A DNA stretch of 64,000 nucleotides from Sphingobium indicum B90A (GTDB lineage: Bacteria; Pseudomonadota; Alphaproteobacteria; Sphingomonadales; Sphingomonadaceae), in NCBI RefSeq assembly GCF_000264945.2, contig NZ_CP013070.1, positions 434,001 to 498,000 on the forward strand. The letters run 5' to 3'. The notes below the pieces were generated by a model. The model saw only the letters and a program-made list of their open reading frames with translations. It was not told the origin of the DNA and searched no databases. Numbering within the stretch: position 1 is the first letter of the stretch; each line of letters opens with the position of its first letter. Below, one piece after another: positions 7,722 to 16,973 of the stretch. Both the position numbers and the translations under genes were made by a program.

Positions 7722-9971
7722 TCAGGCAATGGTCACGACCCGCGCCCGGCCCTTCCGGTCGAGCGGCTTCACCACCACCTTGTCCCCCATCCGGTCGAAG
7801 GCGATGTCGACGGAGGCTTCCCCCACGCGCAGCCCATAGAGGGTGAGCTGGTCGATGAAACGGGGCAGCGCGGGTTCCCGCAGCGAAATTTCCGCCCCGC
7901 CGACATCGAAGCCCAGGCCCAGGCTCGACTGGATCAGCGACAGGGGCGCGGCGGCCGACCAGGCCTGCGGGCTGCATGCCACGGGGTAGAAGGTCGGCCC
8001 CTGCGCCCGCCGCCGGGGAAAGCCGCAGAACAGTTCGGGCAGGCGCATCAGGTCGACATAGGTCGCCGCCGCGAACAGCCCCTCGAATATCTGCGCCGCC
8101 TGCGCGCGATAGCCGTAGCGCGAGAATCCCCCCGCGATCAGCGCATTGTCGTGCGGCCAGATGGAGCCGTTATGATAGCTCATCGGATTGTAGCGCGCCT
8201 CCGTGGAAGCGATGGTCCGCACGCCCCAGCCGGAAAAGGAGGCGGGGGCCATCAGCGTGTGCACCACCATGTCCGCGCGCTCCTCTTTCGCGAGGCCGGT
8301 GAACAGCACATGCCCCGCATTGGAGGATCGGACGCGGCACGGCCTTTTTTCCCCATCCAGCGCCAGCACATAGGTGCCGATCCCGGCGTCGAAGAAGGCG
8401 GCGTCGAACCGCTCCCGCAGATCGTCCGCCCGCGTCCGGTAGGCGCGGGCCTTGTCCGGATCGCCCAGCGTGGTGAAGATCGCCTCCGCCGCCCGCCAGG
8501 CGCCATAGACATAGGCCTGCACCTCCGCCAGCGCGATCGGGCCGCGAGCTATTCCGCCATCGGCGTGGAAGACCGAATCATGGCTGTCCTTCCAGCCCTG
8601 ATTGACCAGCCCCTGGTCGGTCAGCCGGCCATATTCGACGAAGCCGTCGCCGTCGCGGTCGCCATGCTCGTCTATCCAGCTCAGCGCGGCTTCGACATGG
8701 GGCAGGATGGAGGCGATGAAGCCGCTGTCGCCGGTTCGTTCCAGATAGGCCCCGGCCAGCATCGCGAACAGGGGCGTCGAATCGATGCTGCCATAATAAT
8801 GGCGGAAGGGGACTTCCCCCAGTTCCGCCATTTCGCCATGGCGCACTTCGTGCAGGATCTTGCCCGGTTCGGCATCGGCGGCGGCGTTGAACTCGGTCGC
8901 CTGGTGCGCGGCCAGATAGCCCAGGACGCCCCGGCTGATCGCCGGGTCCAGCCACAGCGTCTCCAGCGCGGTGATGATGGCGTCGCGCCCGAACACGGTG
9001 CTGAACCAGGGAATGCCGGCATAGGGATAGGGGCCATATTCCGTGTCGGTCGACAACATGGTGATGTCTGCCACGGACCGCCGGGCGACTTCGTTGAAAA
9101 GCTGGTTGGACGACCGCACGGTCGCCCCCCGCGTGCGCGCCTGCTTCAGCGCATGCATGGATTCGCGCAGGGTCTTCAGGAAATGCTTGGACAGGTCCCC
9201 CGCCGGCTCGTCGTCGCGCGGCTGGCAGCAGATCAGCAGGTAGAGCGTGCGCCGGTCGCCGGGCGGCACGGTCACCTCGAACCGCGCCCGGCTTTCCGTC
9301 AGGACCTGCGGCGCGGGATCGAAGCGCAGCAGCGTTTCGCGCCGCTTGCCGTCGCGCCCGTCATAGCCCAGCCGCACGGACTGGGGACCGATCGCAGGCT
9401 CCCGCACGGTGCCGCGGCGCAGCCGGGTCATGCCGCGTATCTCGAACAGGTCGGCGAAGTCGGCGGCGAAGCTGATATTCACCTCCACGGTGCGGACTTC
9501 GGTGTCGAAATTGCGGATCGTGATCCGTTCATGGACCGCGCCCTCCCACAGGAAGCGGGTGCGGCGCAGGTGGATGAGGTCATGCTCCACCGCCACGCGG
9601 CCATCCCCGCCCGCGAAGTCGGGATTGGTGAGGTCGCAGGTCAGCATCGCATTGTCGTCGCGAAGGCCAGAACTCAGCAGGATCGGCCGGGTGTCGTTGA
9701 TGGTGAGGTAGAGATGCGACAAATGCCGCGTGTCGCGGTGATACAGCCCTTCCGGACTGCCCGGACCCGCGATCGCGTCGCCGCTATGGTCGAACACGGC
9801 GAAGCTGTCCCCATGTTTCAGCGTCCGCGGCCGCCGCTCATGGAGCGACGCCGTCGCCGGGATGAAGAATTGCGTCTGCGCCTGCGACAGCGCCTGCCCC
9901 GGATCAATGCCGTGACCGGCGTTCGGGACCGAAGGGCTGGGGTTTTCCGGCTGCAACTGGCTTGCCGTCAT
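7722..9971 (-). CDS. amylo-alpha-1,6-glucosidase (glycogen-debranching type)
   Basis: 749 aa cytoplasmic enzyme. Residues ~40-250 are the N-terminal beta-rich domain of bacterial debranching-like proteins (TLKHGDSFAVFDHSGDA, GLYHRDTRHLS). The rest is an (alpha/alpha)6 barrel with PYAGIPWFSTVFGRDA, GWKDSHDSVFHADG and NGSIWPHDNALIAGG, which carries the probable catalytic acids. Family members hydrolyse or transfer alpha-glucan branches. An AGGAG site precedes the start at 9971. It follows the GT4 gene on the same strand after 61 bases, suggesting a glucan or trehalose-type storage or stress operon. Confidence 0.88.
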   Translation of the reverse strand: MTASQLQPENPSPSVPNAGHGIDPGQALSQAQTQFFIPATASLHERRPRTLKHGDSFAVFDHSGDAIAGPGSPEGLYHRDTRHLSHLYLTINDTRPILLSSGLRDDNAMLTCDLTNPDFAGGDGRVAVEHDLIHLRRTRFLWEGAVHERITIRNFDTEVRTVEVNISFAADFADLFEIRGMTRLRRGTVREPAIGPQSVRLGYDGRDGKRRETLLRFDPAPQVLTESRARFEVTVPPGDRRTLYLLICCQPRDDEPAGDLSKHFLKTLRESMHALKQARTRGATVRSSNQLFNEVARRSVADITMLSTDTEYGPYPYAGIPWFSTVFGRDAIITALETLWLDPAISRGVLGYLAAHQATEFNAAADAEPGKILHEVRHGEMAELGEVPFRHYYGSIDSTPLFAMLAGAYLERTGDSGFIASILPHVEAALSWIDEHGDRDGDGFVEYGRLTDQGLVNQGWKDSHDSVFHADGGIARGPIALAEVQAYVYGAWRAAEAIFTTLGDPDKARAYRTRADDLRERFDAAFFDAGIGTYVLALDGEKRPCRVRSSNAGHVLFTGLAKEERADMVVHTLMAPASFSGWGVRTIASTEARYNPMSYHNGSIWPHDNALIAGGFSRYGYRAQAAQIFEGLFAAATYVDLMRLPELFCGFPRRRAQGPTFYPVACSPQAWSAAAPLSLIQSSLGLGFDVGGAEISLREPALPRFIDQLTLYGLRVGEASVDIAFDRMGDKVVVKPLDRKGRARVVTIA

Positions 9972-10032
9972 GCCTCTCTCCTGATGCCGCATTTCCGGGC
10001 TGCTGCCCGCAAACGGCCAAGTTGAAAATGCT

Positions 10033-11127
10033 CTATCCCACGACCTGAAGTTCCGAACCTTCTCCGCGCAGCCGCCGCAGCATCGCCGCCTGCGTCCGCG
10101 CGCCGGGAAGGTCGTGATAAAGCTGAACATAATCGGCGGCCATCCGCTCTGCCGTGAAGCGTGCGTCAAAGGCGGCGCGCACCTTCGCGCGGTTGAGTTC
10201 GCGGAGGCGGCCGACCGCCGCGACCGCTTCATCCTCGCTCTCGACGATATAGCCCGACCGACCATGGTCGATCACTTCGGGGACGGAACCGCAGCGGAAG
10301 GCGATGACCGGCGTGGCGCAGGCCATAGCCTCTATCATCACCAGGCCAAAGGGTTCGGGCCAGTCGATGGGGAACAGCAGGGCGCTTGCCCGGCCCAGGA
10401 ATTCGGCCTTCTGCGCTTCGTTGATCTCCCCGACATAGTGGACATTGGGGTAGCGTTCGACGAGCGGCGCGATCTCCCGCTCCCAATAGGCGCGGTCCAC
10501 CGCGTCGATCTTCGCCGCGATCCTGAGCGGCAATCCCGAACGCGCGGCGATGCGGATCGCCCGGTCGGGACGCTTTTCGGGGGAAATGCGCCCCAGAAAG
10601 GCCAGATAGCCGTCGCTGGGGCCGATGCGGGGCGGCAGCAGGTCGGCGGGCAGGCCGTGGTGGATCGTCCCTGCCCAGTTCACCGGCGGCATCGGCAGCC
10701 GCTGATGGTCGGAAATCGACACCAGGCTGTGATCGGGGAAGGCGCGGTAGAAGGCGGGCAGGTCGGGCAGGTCCAGCCGGCCGTGCAGCGTCGTCACGCA
10801 GCGGCCGATGAAATCCTGCACCAGCGGCATGTGGATGAGGTCGATGTGGAAATGCAGCGCGTCGAACTCGTCGGCCCGGCGGCGCACGGCATCGAGCAGG
10901 ATCATGTGGTAGGGGATGGGGTCGCGCACCTTGGGGTTGAGCCGCAGCGCCATGTCGGTCACCGGCACCAGTTCCGCCCGGGTGACGGAGTCGCCGCTGG
11001 CGAACAGCGTCACCTCATGCCCCTGCCGCACCAGTTCCTCGGTCAGGTAGGACACGATGCGTTCGGTGCCGCCATAGAGGCGCGGCGGCACGCTTTCGGC
11101 AAGCGGAGCAATCTGTGCGATTTTCAT
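10033..11127 (-). CDS. glycosyltransferase family 4
   Basis: 364 aa GT-B fold enzyme. The N-terminus MKIAQIAPLAESVPPRLYGG binds the acceptor; the C-terminal domain has GRISPEKRPDRAI and the family EX7E motif within EPFGLVMIEAMACATPVI and GSVPEVIDHG, which bind the nucleotide sugar. The start at 11127 is preferred to the long upstream reading frame, which is noncoding. No membrane segment. Together with the debranching-type gene downstream it probably makes or modifies a cytoplasmic glucan or glycolipid; the exact sugar is unknown. Confidence 0.88.
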   Translation of the reverse strand: MKIAQIAPLAESVPPRLYGGTERIVSYLTEELVRQGHEVTLFASGDSVTRAELVPVTDMALRLNPKVRDPIPYHMILLDAVRRRADEFDALHFHIDLIHMPLVQDFIGRCVTTLHGRLDLPDLPAFYRAFPDHSLVSISDHQRLPMPPVNWAGTIHHGLPADLLPPRIGPSDGYLAFLGRISPEKRPDRAIRIAARSGLPLRIAAKIDAVDRAYWEREIAPLVERYPNVHYVGEINEAQKAEFLGRASALLFPIDWPEPFGLVMIEAMACATPVIAFRCGSVPEVIDHGRSGYIVESEDEAVAAVGRLRELNRAKVRAAFDARFTAERMAADYVQLYHDLPGARTQAAMLRRLRGEGSELQVVG

Positions 11128-11403
11128 GGTCGGGCATCCCTTTGAAGGCCGCGCCGCCACCGATCCCCCCGACTTGCGGTGGGCGCCCCCGTTAAAAGCG
11201 CGAAAGCCCCGCAGGTTGCATGGCGATCGCGCTTCCATGTCGGGATTTTCCGATGGACGCGCCCTTTCGGCCGGTCGACGCAATGCGCCCGTCCGCATCA
11301 TTTTTCGCGCCCCTGACTTCGGACTGACATAGTCGCCGCTTAGGTGAGCCACAGCGGAAAACTGACTGGCCGGTCTGAAGAGGGGCAGGCATGGCCCTGA
11401 AAT

Positions 11404-11994
11404 ATGGAGAGCATCTTGACGATCCTCACGATCGATTTCGAGGCGTCGTGCCTGCCCCGGCACGGCCTGTCCTACCCCATTGAAGTCGGCATCGCCCGCG
11501 AGGGCAAGGCGCGAAGCTGGCTGATCCGGCCGCATGACGATTGGGCGGGATGGCATTGGTCCGCCGAGGCGGAGGCGCTGCACGGCCTGGACCGCGACCG
11601 GGTGGAGCGCGAGGGCCAGCCTGTCGAAACCGTGCTGTCCGAACTGGCCGACGCCTGCGCGGGGCGGCGCATGGTGGCCGACAGCATGATCGACCAATAT
11701 TGGCTCGACACGCTGGCCGACGCGGCGGGGCAGGCGACGCCCTTCCTCATCGACCATGTCTCGCTGCTGCTTGACGAGCATCGCGCGGGCGAACGGCGGA
11801 TCATGGAGGCGGTCGCCCGCGCCGACGCGCTCCACCCGCATCGCCACCGGGCGGCGAGCGACGCGCTGTGGCTGTCGGCGCTGCTGGATCATGTGAGCGG
11901 CCGGACGATCCATGCCCCTGACGCGAATGGCCTGGCTCCAGTCGGAAAAAGGGGAGGATCGTGCCCGCGCCGCCCGCAACGGGAAAATGCTTGA
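11404..11994 (+). CDS. DEDD-family 3'-5' exonuclease
   Basis: 196 aa. ExoI motif TIDFEASCLPRHG is at residues 9-21, ExoII-like HGLDRD and MVADSMIDQYWLD follow, and ExoIII is HRAASDALW (H-x-A-x-x-D). These supply the four metal-binding acids and the general-base histidine of the DEDDh group (RNase T / DNA polymerase epsilon type). The C-terminal 30 residues are low-complexity and may not be conserved. It is divergent from the GT4 gene. Substrate (RNA or DNA) unknown. Confidence 0.8.
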   Translation: MESILTILTIDFEASCLPRHGLSYPIEVGIAREGKARSWLIRPHDDWAGWHWSAEAEALHGLDRDRVEREGQPVETVLSELADACAGRRMVADSMIDQYWLDTLADAAGQATPFLIDHVSLLLDEHRAGERRIMEAVARADALHPHRHRAASDALWLSALLDHVSGRTIHAPDANGLAPVGKRGGSCPRRPQRENA

Positions 11995-12085
11995 GCAATA
12001 ATTTGTAACACTCGGCAAATTTCAGAGACATTCAGCCCGCCTAAAACCCGGACCGATCATTTCCGGTTGTCAGGGAGAAGGCCCC

Positions 12086-12538
12086 ATGTTGCTCATTCTC
12101 GCGTCCAGCGCGGCGGCCATTGCCGTCGCCACGCCGATCCACAGCGCTGAAATCCCCCATGCGTCGAACGCCTATCGGGCGAGCTACGAGACCGAATCGA
12201 CGGTCCGCTTCCGGGAGGTCGAATCGCGCTTCGCCAATCGGCCGTCCATGCCGGTGTGCCGCTGGCAGGCCGAACTGGTCGTGAACCGCGACGTCGCGAC
12301 GCAGGGCCGCGCCCTGGCCGCCGTCGCCAAGCCGATCCACCGCTTCGCTCCGCTGTCGGGCAGCCATGCCGGCAGCTGCGCCGCCGCCCGCGACGAGATC
12401 GAGGCGGAAGTCGCCCGCCACGCCGGCGCCCGCGCGGCCGAAGCCGTCGCCGTGGCGCGGCAGGATCGGGCCGCGTTGCTGGGCGAGCTTGACGGCATTC
12501 ACGCGCTGTCCGCGAAGGGCGCCGTAACGGGCGGATGA
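12086..12538 (+). CDS. exported hypothetical protein
   Basis: 150 aa with a probable signal peptide (MLLILASSAAAIAVATPIHSA). The mature part contains VRFREVESRF, CRWQAELVVNRD and a single internal CAA, then an alanine-rich helix. No known domain. A GGGAGAAGG ribosome site lies 4 bases before the ATG. The stop overlaps the start of the response regulator at 12535 (ATGA), so the two are translationally coupled: a periplasmic protein and its likely regulator or co-regulated partner. Confidence 0.7.
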   Translation: MLLILASSAAAIAVATPIHSAEIPHASNAYRASYETESTVRFREVESRFANRPSMPVCRWQAELVVNRDVATQGRALAAVAKPIHRFAPLSGSHAGSCAAARDEIEAEVARHAGARAAEAVAVARQDRAALLGELDGIHALSAKGAVTGG

Positions 12539-13245
12539 ACCCACCGCTGATATTGATCGCGGACGCCCAGCAGGACGTGCGCCAGGATGTGCGCCAATCG
12601 CTGGAGGAAAGCGGGTTTCGGGCCATGGCCGCCGCCTCCGCGAGCGAAATCTGGGATGCGATGAACAGCATGCCCGTGGGAGCGGTCGTGCTGGATGCCG
12701 CGCTGCGGGGCCCGGACGGCATGGATCTGTGCCGCGACGTCCGGGAACGCAGCGACGTGCCGATCATCCTGGTCGGCGCCAACAGCAGCGAGGTCGACCG
12801 CGTGGTCGGGCTGGAACTGGGCGCCGACGATTATATGGCGAAGCCCTATTCGACCCGTGAACTGGCCGCCCGGCTGCGCGCCGTGCTGCGCCGGGGACGC
12901 AATGAACGCGCCCTGGGCGTGCGCCGACCGACCGAGGCGCGGTTCGACGGCTGGGTTGTGGATTCCTCCCGGCGCGAGGTTCTGGCCCCCGACGGCGCGC
13001 AGGTCGACCTGACCGCCGCCGAATTTGCGTTGCTGCTCGTGCTGTTGGATCATCCGCAGGTCGTGATCGCCCGTCCGCGCCTGATGGAACTGGGCGGCGT
13101 GCGCGATGCGCCGTCCTCCGACCGCAGCGTCGACGTGCTGGTCAGCCGGCTGCGGCGCAAGCTCAGCCATGGCGGCCGGCCAGCGCCCATCGTTACGGTG
13201 CGGGGCGGCGGATATATGTTCAGCGCGGTGGTCGACCGGCGCTGA
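12535..13245 (+). CDS. OmpR-family response regulator with degenerate receiver
   Basis: 236 aa: receiver domain (1-118) and winged-helix DNA-binding domain (132-232, ending RSVDVLVSRLRRKLS and TVRGGGYMFSAV). The phosphorylation Asp (AVVLDAALRG) and Lys (AKPYSTRE) remain, but the acidic pocket reads ADA where the paralogue at 16974 has EDD, and the switch Ser/Thr is Gly (LVGANSSE against FISAKGSE). Loss of these residues is known from atypical regulators that do not need phosphorylation. There is no adjacent kinase. It sits upstream of the carbonic anhydrase and SulP genes. Confidence 0.9.
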   Translation: MNPPLILIADAQQDVRQDVRQSLEESGFRAMAAASASEIWDAMNSMPVGAVVLDAALRGPDGMDLCRDVRERSDVPIILVGANSSEVDRVVGLELGADDYMAKPYSTRELAARLRAVLRRGRNERALGVRRPTEARFDGWVVDSSRREVLAPDGAQVDLTAAEFALLLVLLDHPQVVIARPRLMELGGVRDAPSSDRSVDVLVSRLRRKLSHGGRPAPIVTVRGGGYMFSAVVDRR

Positions 13246-13451
13246 GCCGCTTCGACCCGGTCCAATGTTTCCCATCCATTACATTGATTCTGCTGGAAAA
13301 TCGGGCGAGCCGCCGCGCCTATCGCGCTTTCCATCACTCAGACATATTATTTAACAAAGCCGCTGCGACGCAGCAAAAACGCCCCCCTATCGTGCATCCT
13401 CAAGGCCGGTCTGCCCCCTGACCGGCCATCAGACAAGAAGGATGCAACGAC

Positions 13452-14150
13452 ATGAACGATCTGATCGGTCGCGTCTTCAGCTTCGAAAGCCATGTCTTTC
13501 CGAACCAGAGCGCGCTTTACAACCGCCTCGCCAGCGACGGGCAGAGCCCCAAGGCGCTGATGATCTCCTGCGCGGATTCGCGCATCGTTCCGGAACATAT
13601 CATGCAGGCGGACCCCGGCGACCTGTTCGTCTGCCGCAACGCCGGCAACATCGTGCCGCCGCACGCGACGCAGAATGGCGGCGTCACCTCCACCGTCGAA
13701 TATGCCGTCATGGTGCTGGGCGTGCGCGACATCATCGTGTGCGGCCACAGCGATTGCGGCGCGATGAAGGCGCTGTCCACCAATGCCGACCTCAGCGCCA
13801 TGCCCAATGTCGCCGCCTGGCTGCGCCACAGCCATGCCGCGCAGAAGGTGTGCCGCGAAAGCTACCCCGCCGACCTCAGCGATGCGGAGAAGCTGCGCAA
13901 CATGGCGCTGGAGAATGTGGTGGTGCAACTCGCCCATCTGCGCACCCATCCGTCGGTCGCGTCGGGCATCGCGCGGGGCGAGATCGCGCTGCACGGCTGG
14001 TATGTCGACATCCACGCGGGTCAGGTTCTGGGCCTGGACGGCGAGACCGGCCGTTTCCTGCCGCTGCGCGAAGGCCAGCCGCTGCCGGTCGCGCTGCCGC
14101 ACGCCAAGCGTCTGGCCGCCGACATCGCCTATGCGCAGGCGGCGGAGTAA
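13452..14150 (+). CDS. beta-class carbonic anhydrase
   Basis: 232 aa. Zinc ligands are visible as CADSR (Cys and Asp) near residue 40 and HSDCGAMKA (His and Cys) near 98, with RNAGNIVPP between. It interconverts CO2 and bicarbonate in the cytoplasm. It is followed after 4 bases by a SulP transporter, so the pair is probably a bicarbonate uptake and hydration unit. Length is normal for the bacterial beta family, and an AAGGA ribosome site precedes the start. Confidence 0.95.
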   Translation: MNDLIGRVFSFESHVFPNQSALYNRLASDGQSPKALMISCADSRIVPEHIMQADPGDLFVCRNAGNIVPPHATQNGGVTSTVEYAVMVLGVRDIIVCGHSDCGAMKALSTNADLSAMPNVAAWLRHSHAAQKVCRESYPADLSDAEKLRNMALENVVVQLAHLRTHPSVASGIARGEIALHGWYVDIHAGQVLGLDGETGRFLPLREGQPLPVALPHAKRLAADIAYAQAAE

Positions 14151-14154
14151 GCCC

Positions 14155-15651
14155 ATGCTCAAGCCATTTTCCGGCGGCACGCTCAGCCGCGACTTCACGG
14201 CCTCCATCGTCGTCTTCCTGGTGGCGATGCCGTTGTGCATGGGCATTGCCATCGCTTCCGGGGTGCCGCCGGAAAAGGGCCTGATCACCGGCATGATCGG
14301 CGGCCTGATCGTCGGCCTGCTGGCGGGTTCGCCCCTTCAGGTCAGCGGCCCGGCGGCGGGCCTGGCGGTCATCGTCTTCGAAATCGTGCAGAAACAGGGC
14401 CTGTCCGCGTTGGGGCCGATCCTGATCCTGGCGGGCGCGATCCAGGTCGTGGCCGGACTGATGCGGGTCGGCGGCTGGTTTCGCGCCATATCGCCCGCCG
14501 TGGTGCACGGCATGCTGGCGGGCATCGGCGTGCTGATCGTGGTCGGCCAGTTCCATGTGCTGTTCGACGACAAGCCGCTGTCGAGCGGTCTTGCCAATCT
14601 GGTCGCCATGCCGGGGCAGATTTTCGGTCTTTCCAACCAGGACGCGGCGACCGCCTTCGCGGTCGGCCTGCTCACGATCGGCGGCATGCTGGGGTGGGAG
14701 AAGCTGCGTCCCGCGTCAATGAAGCTGCTCCCGGGCGCTCTCGTCGGCGTGGTGCTGGCGACGCTGGCCGCCTTTTTCCTGAGCCTGCCGGTGGCGCGGG
14801 TCGTCGTGCCGGAATCCATCGTCTCGGCCATTTCGCTGCCGGGCGACGATCTGGTGCAACAGCTTCTGAACCCGACGATCATCACCACGGCCATCGCCAT
14901 CGCCTTCATCGCCAGCGCGGAAACCCTGTTGTCGGCGGCGGCAGTGGACCGGATGCATGACGGCGTGCGCACCAATTATAACCGCGAACTCAGCGCGCAG
15001 GGCGTGGGCAACCTGCTCTGCGGCGTGGCGGGCGCGCTGCCGATGACCGGGGTCATCGTCCGCAGTTCGGCCAACGTCCAGGCCGGCGCCAGGACGCGGC
15101 TGTCGACCATCCTGCACGGCGCCTGGATATTGGGCTTCGTCGCCCTGCTGCCCTGGCTGCTGCGGGAAATCCCGATGGCGGCGCTGGCCGGCGTCCTGGT
15201 CGTCACCGGCGTGCGCCTGGTCAGCGTCGACCATGTGAAGCATCTCCTCCACCGCTATGGCCCGCTCCCGGCCGTGGTGTGGGCGGCGACGCTGGTCTGC
15301 GTCGTGGCGACCGACCTGCTGACCGGCGTCCTGGTCGGCATCGGCCTGTCGCTGATCGAGCTTCTGCCCCATGCCCGGCGCCTCCGCCTGGGCGTGGACG
15401 AAGAGGAGCGGGACGACGCGCACGAGGTTGCGCTGCACGGCACCGCCACCTTCCTCAGCCTGCCGAAGCTGTCGGCCAGGCTGGAGGCGCTCCCGGCCGG
15501 GCGGCTCGTCATCCTGAATGTCGAGCGTCTCAGCCATATCGACCATACTTGCGCGGAGATGGTCCGCGAATGGGTCGACCGTCGCCGGGGGACCGGCGCG
15601 CAGGTCGAACTGTTCGGCGCCACCGGCCGCATGCGTCATCTCGCCGCCTGA
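14155..15651 (+). CDS. SulP-family transporter with STAS domain (probable bicarbonate)
   Basis: 498 aa. The transmembrane core opens with LSRDFTASIVVFLVAMPLCM and GVPPEKGLITGMIGG, and includes SPLQVSGPAAGLAVIVFEIV and GALPMTGVIVRSSANVQAGA. The last ~80 residues are a short STAS domain (GTATFLSLPKLSARLEALPA, VLNVERLSHIDHTCAEMV with a small deviation). It starts at 14155, four bases after the carbonic anhydrase stop. The pairing, together with the family's known bicarbonate members such as BicA, makes bicarbonate the likely substrate. It is distinct from the SulP at 1795. Confidence 0.9.
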   Translation: MLKPFSGGTLSRDFTASIVVFLVAMPLCMGIAIASGVPPEKGLITGMIGGLIVGLLAGSPLQVSGPAAGLAVIVFEIVQKQGLSALGPILILAGAIQVVAGLMRVGGWFRAISPAVVHGMLAGIGVLIVVGQFHVLFDDKPLSSGLANLVAMPGQIFGLSNQDAATAFAVGLLTIGGMLGWEKLRPASMKLLPGALVGVVLATLAAFFLSLPVARVVVPESIVSAISLPGDDLVQQLLNPTIITTAIAIAFIASAETLLSAAAVDRMHDGVRTNYNRELSAQGVGNLLCGVAGALPMTGVIVRSSANVQAGARTRLSTILHGAWILGFVALLPWLLREIPMAALAGVLVVTGVRLVSVDHVKHLLHRYGPLPAVVWAATLVCVVATDLLTGVLVGIGLSLIELLPHARRLRLGVDEEERDDAHEVALHGTATFLSLPKLSARLEALPAGRLVILNVERLSHIDHTCAEMVREWVDRRRGTGAQVELFGATGRMRHLAA

Positions 15652-15680
15652 TCCTTCACCCCCTCCTCAGGCGGTGAACG

Positions 15681-15720
15681 AACCGCCGCATCACCCCAGG
15701 GCGATGCGGCGGTTTTGCTT
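15681..15720 (+). terminator. rho-independent terminator of the carbonic anhydrase-SulP operon
   Basis: A perfect 12-bp stem (AACCGCCGCATC at 15681-15692, GATGCGGCGGTT at 15703-15714) followed by TTGCTTT, 30 bases after the SulP stop. Confidence 0.85.
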
Positions 15721-15956
15721 TATGATGCGAAGTAGAAATATAATAGCAATATATGGAACGATAGAAGACAATAATCGTGTTGCGGATAACACAGTGACTT
15801 CACGCCCTTTCGCATTTGCGGAAAAGCCGTTTCCCCATTCCGCCTTCTCCCCCTAAACCTTTTGCCGAACCGCCGGTATCGAAGACGATAAGACCCAAAG
15901 ATCTTCGGAGGGAGCGGACGCAGGAAGGAACATTCTTACGTAAAAGGGGAATGTTC

Positions 15957-16808
15957 ATGAAGTATCATATTGCCTGTGCCGCGCTTGCGCTGCTTTCCAG
16001 CGCTCCGGCTTTCGCTCAGGAAGAGCCCGCAGGCCCCGTCACCGTCACTGGCAGCGTCGGTCTGGTGTCCGACTACCGCTTCCGCGGCGTGTCGCAGAGC
16101 GACCGCGGCATGGCCATCCAGGGCGGCATCACCGCCACGCATGAAAGCGGCTTCTATGTCGGCACCTGGGGTTCGAACCTGGGCGGCTGGGGCCGTTTCG
16201 GCGGCGCGAACATGGAACTCGACCTGGTCGCCGGCTATTCGGCCGCGCTGGGCGAGGGCACCACGGTCGACATCGGCCTGACCTGGTACATGTACCCGTC
16301 GGGCGCCGACAAGACCGACTTCGCCGAACCCTATGTGAAGCTGTCGCACCAGTTCGGTCCGGTCAAGGGCCTGGTCGGCGTTGCCTACGCGCCCAAGCAG
16401 GAAGCGCTTGGCAGGACGTATAACAGCGCAGCTAGCTATCTCGCCGGCACGCCCGACAATCCGGGCGACAAGGAAGACAATTTCTACGTCTGGGGCGACC
16501 TCAGCGCCGCGGTTCCCAGCACCCCCGTCACGCTGAAGGCCCATGTCGGCTGGTCGAACGGCAATCCGGGCCTTGGCCCGAACGGCACTTCGGTCGCGCC
16601 CACCGGCAAATATCTCGACTGGCTGGTCGGCGCCGACCTGGCTATTCCGGGCACGCCGCTGACCGTCGGCGTCTCCTTTGTCGACACCGACATCGCCCGG
16701 GTCGAGGAAGATTATCTGCGTCCGAACTTCATGGTCAACGACAGCAAGGATGCCGGCAAGTCGATCGCGCGCGGCACGGTCCTCTTCTCGCTGACCGCTG
16801 CATTCTGA
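15957..16808 (+). CDS. TorF-family outer-membrane porin
   Basis: 283 aa. The signal peptide ends at FAQ (residues 1-21). The mature protein opens with VTVTGSVGLVSDYRFRGVSQ, the hallmark of TorF-type porins, and has alternating beta strands to the terminal F (LFSLTAAF), the usual outer-membrane barrel end. TorF-type proteins are putative porins of unknown selectivity. AAAAGGGGA positions the start at 15957 rather than 15951. It lies between two terminators and is therefore a single-gene unit. Confidence 0.88.
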   Translation: MKYHIACAALALLSSAPAFAQEEPAGPVTVTGSVGLVSDYRFRGVSQSDRGMAIQGGITATHESGFYVGTWGSNLGGWGRFGGANMELDLVAGYSAALGEGTTVDIGLTWYMYPSGADKTDFAEPYVKLSHQFGPVKGLVGVAYAPKQEALGRTYNSAASYLAGTPDNPGDKEDNFYVWGDLSAAVPSTPVTLKAHVGWSNGNPGLGPNGTSVAPTGKYLDWLVGADLAIPGTPLTVGVSFVDTDIARVEEDYLRPNFMVNDSKDAGKSIARGTVLFSLTAAF

Positions 16809-16815
16809 CCCGATG

Positions 16816-16850
16816 GGCCGGGCCTGGTTCGCCAGGCCCGGCCATGCTTC
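16816..16850 (+). terminator. porin terminator
   Basis: A perfect 12-bp stem GGCCGGGCCTGG / CCAGGCCCGGCC closed by a TTCG tetraloop, then ATGCTTCTTTC. It lies 7 bases after the porin stop. Confidence 0.85.
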
Positions 16851-16973
16851 TTTCCCGGACGTGACAAATTGTTTCTGTTGTCGCGTCCGGGGCTTTCCGG
16901 CCGCCGGTGCGGTTGACCCTGGCTCCGGCCGTCCCTATCCCGCTGTCATGCCCACAGCCGTGCCGACATTTTC

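Noticed and set aside
7380..10025. 881-codon plus-strand frame
   Set aside because: Antisense of the debranching-type gene; the plus frame has no motifs while the minus frame has a full family match.
10114..11145. 343-codon plus-strand frame
   Set aside because: Antisense of the GT4 gene; GC-rich genes give long shadow frames.
15755..15779. Near EcfG motif GGAAC-N16-CGTG upstream of the porin
   Set aside because: Last base differs from the CGTT consensus; too weak to call, although worth noting with the 57198 site.
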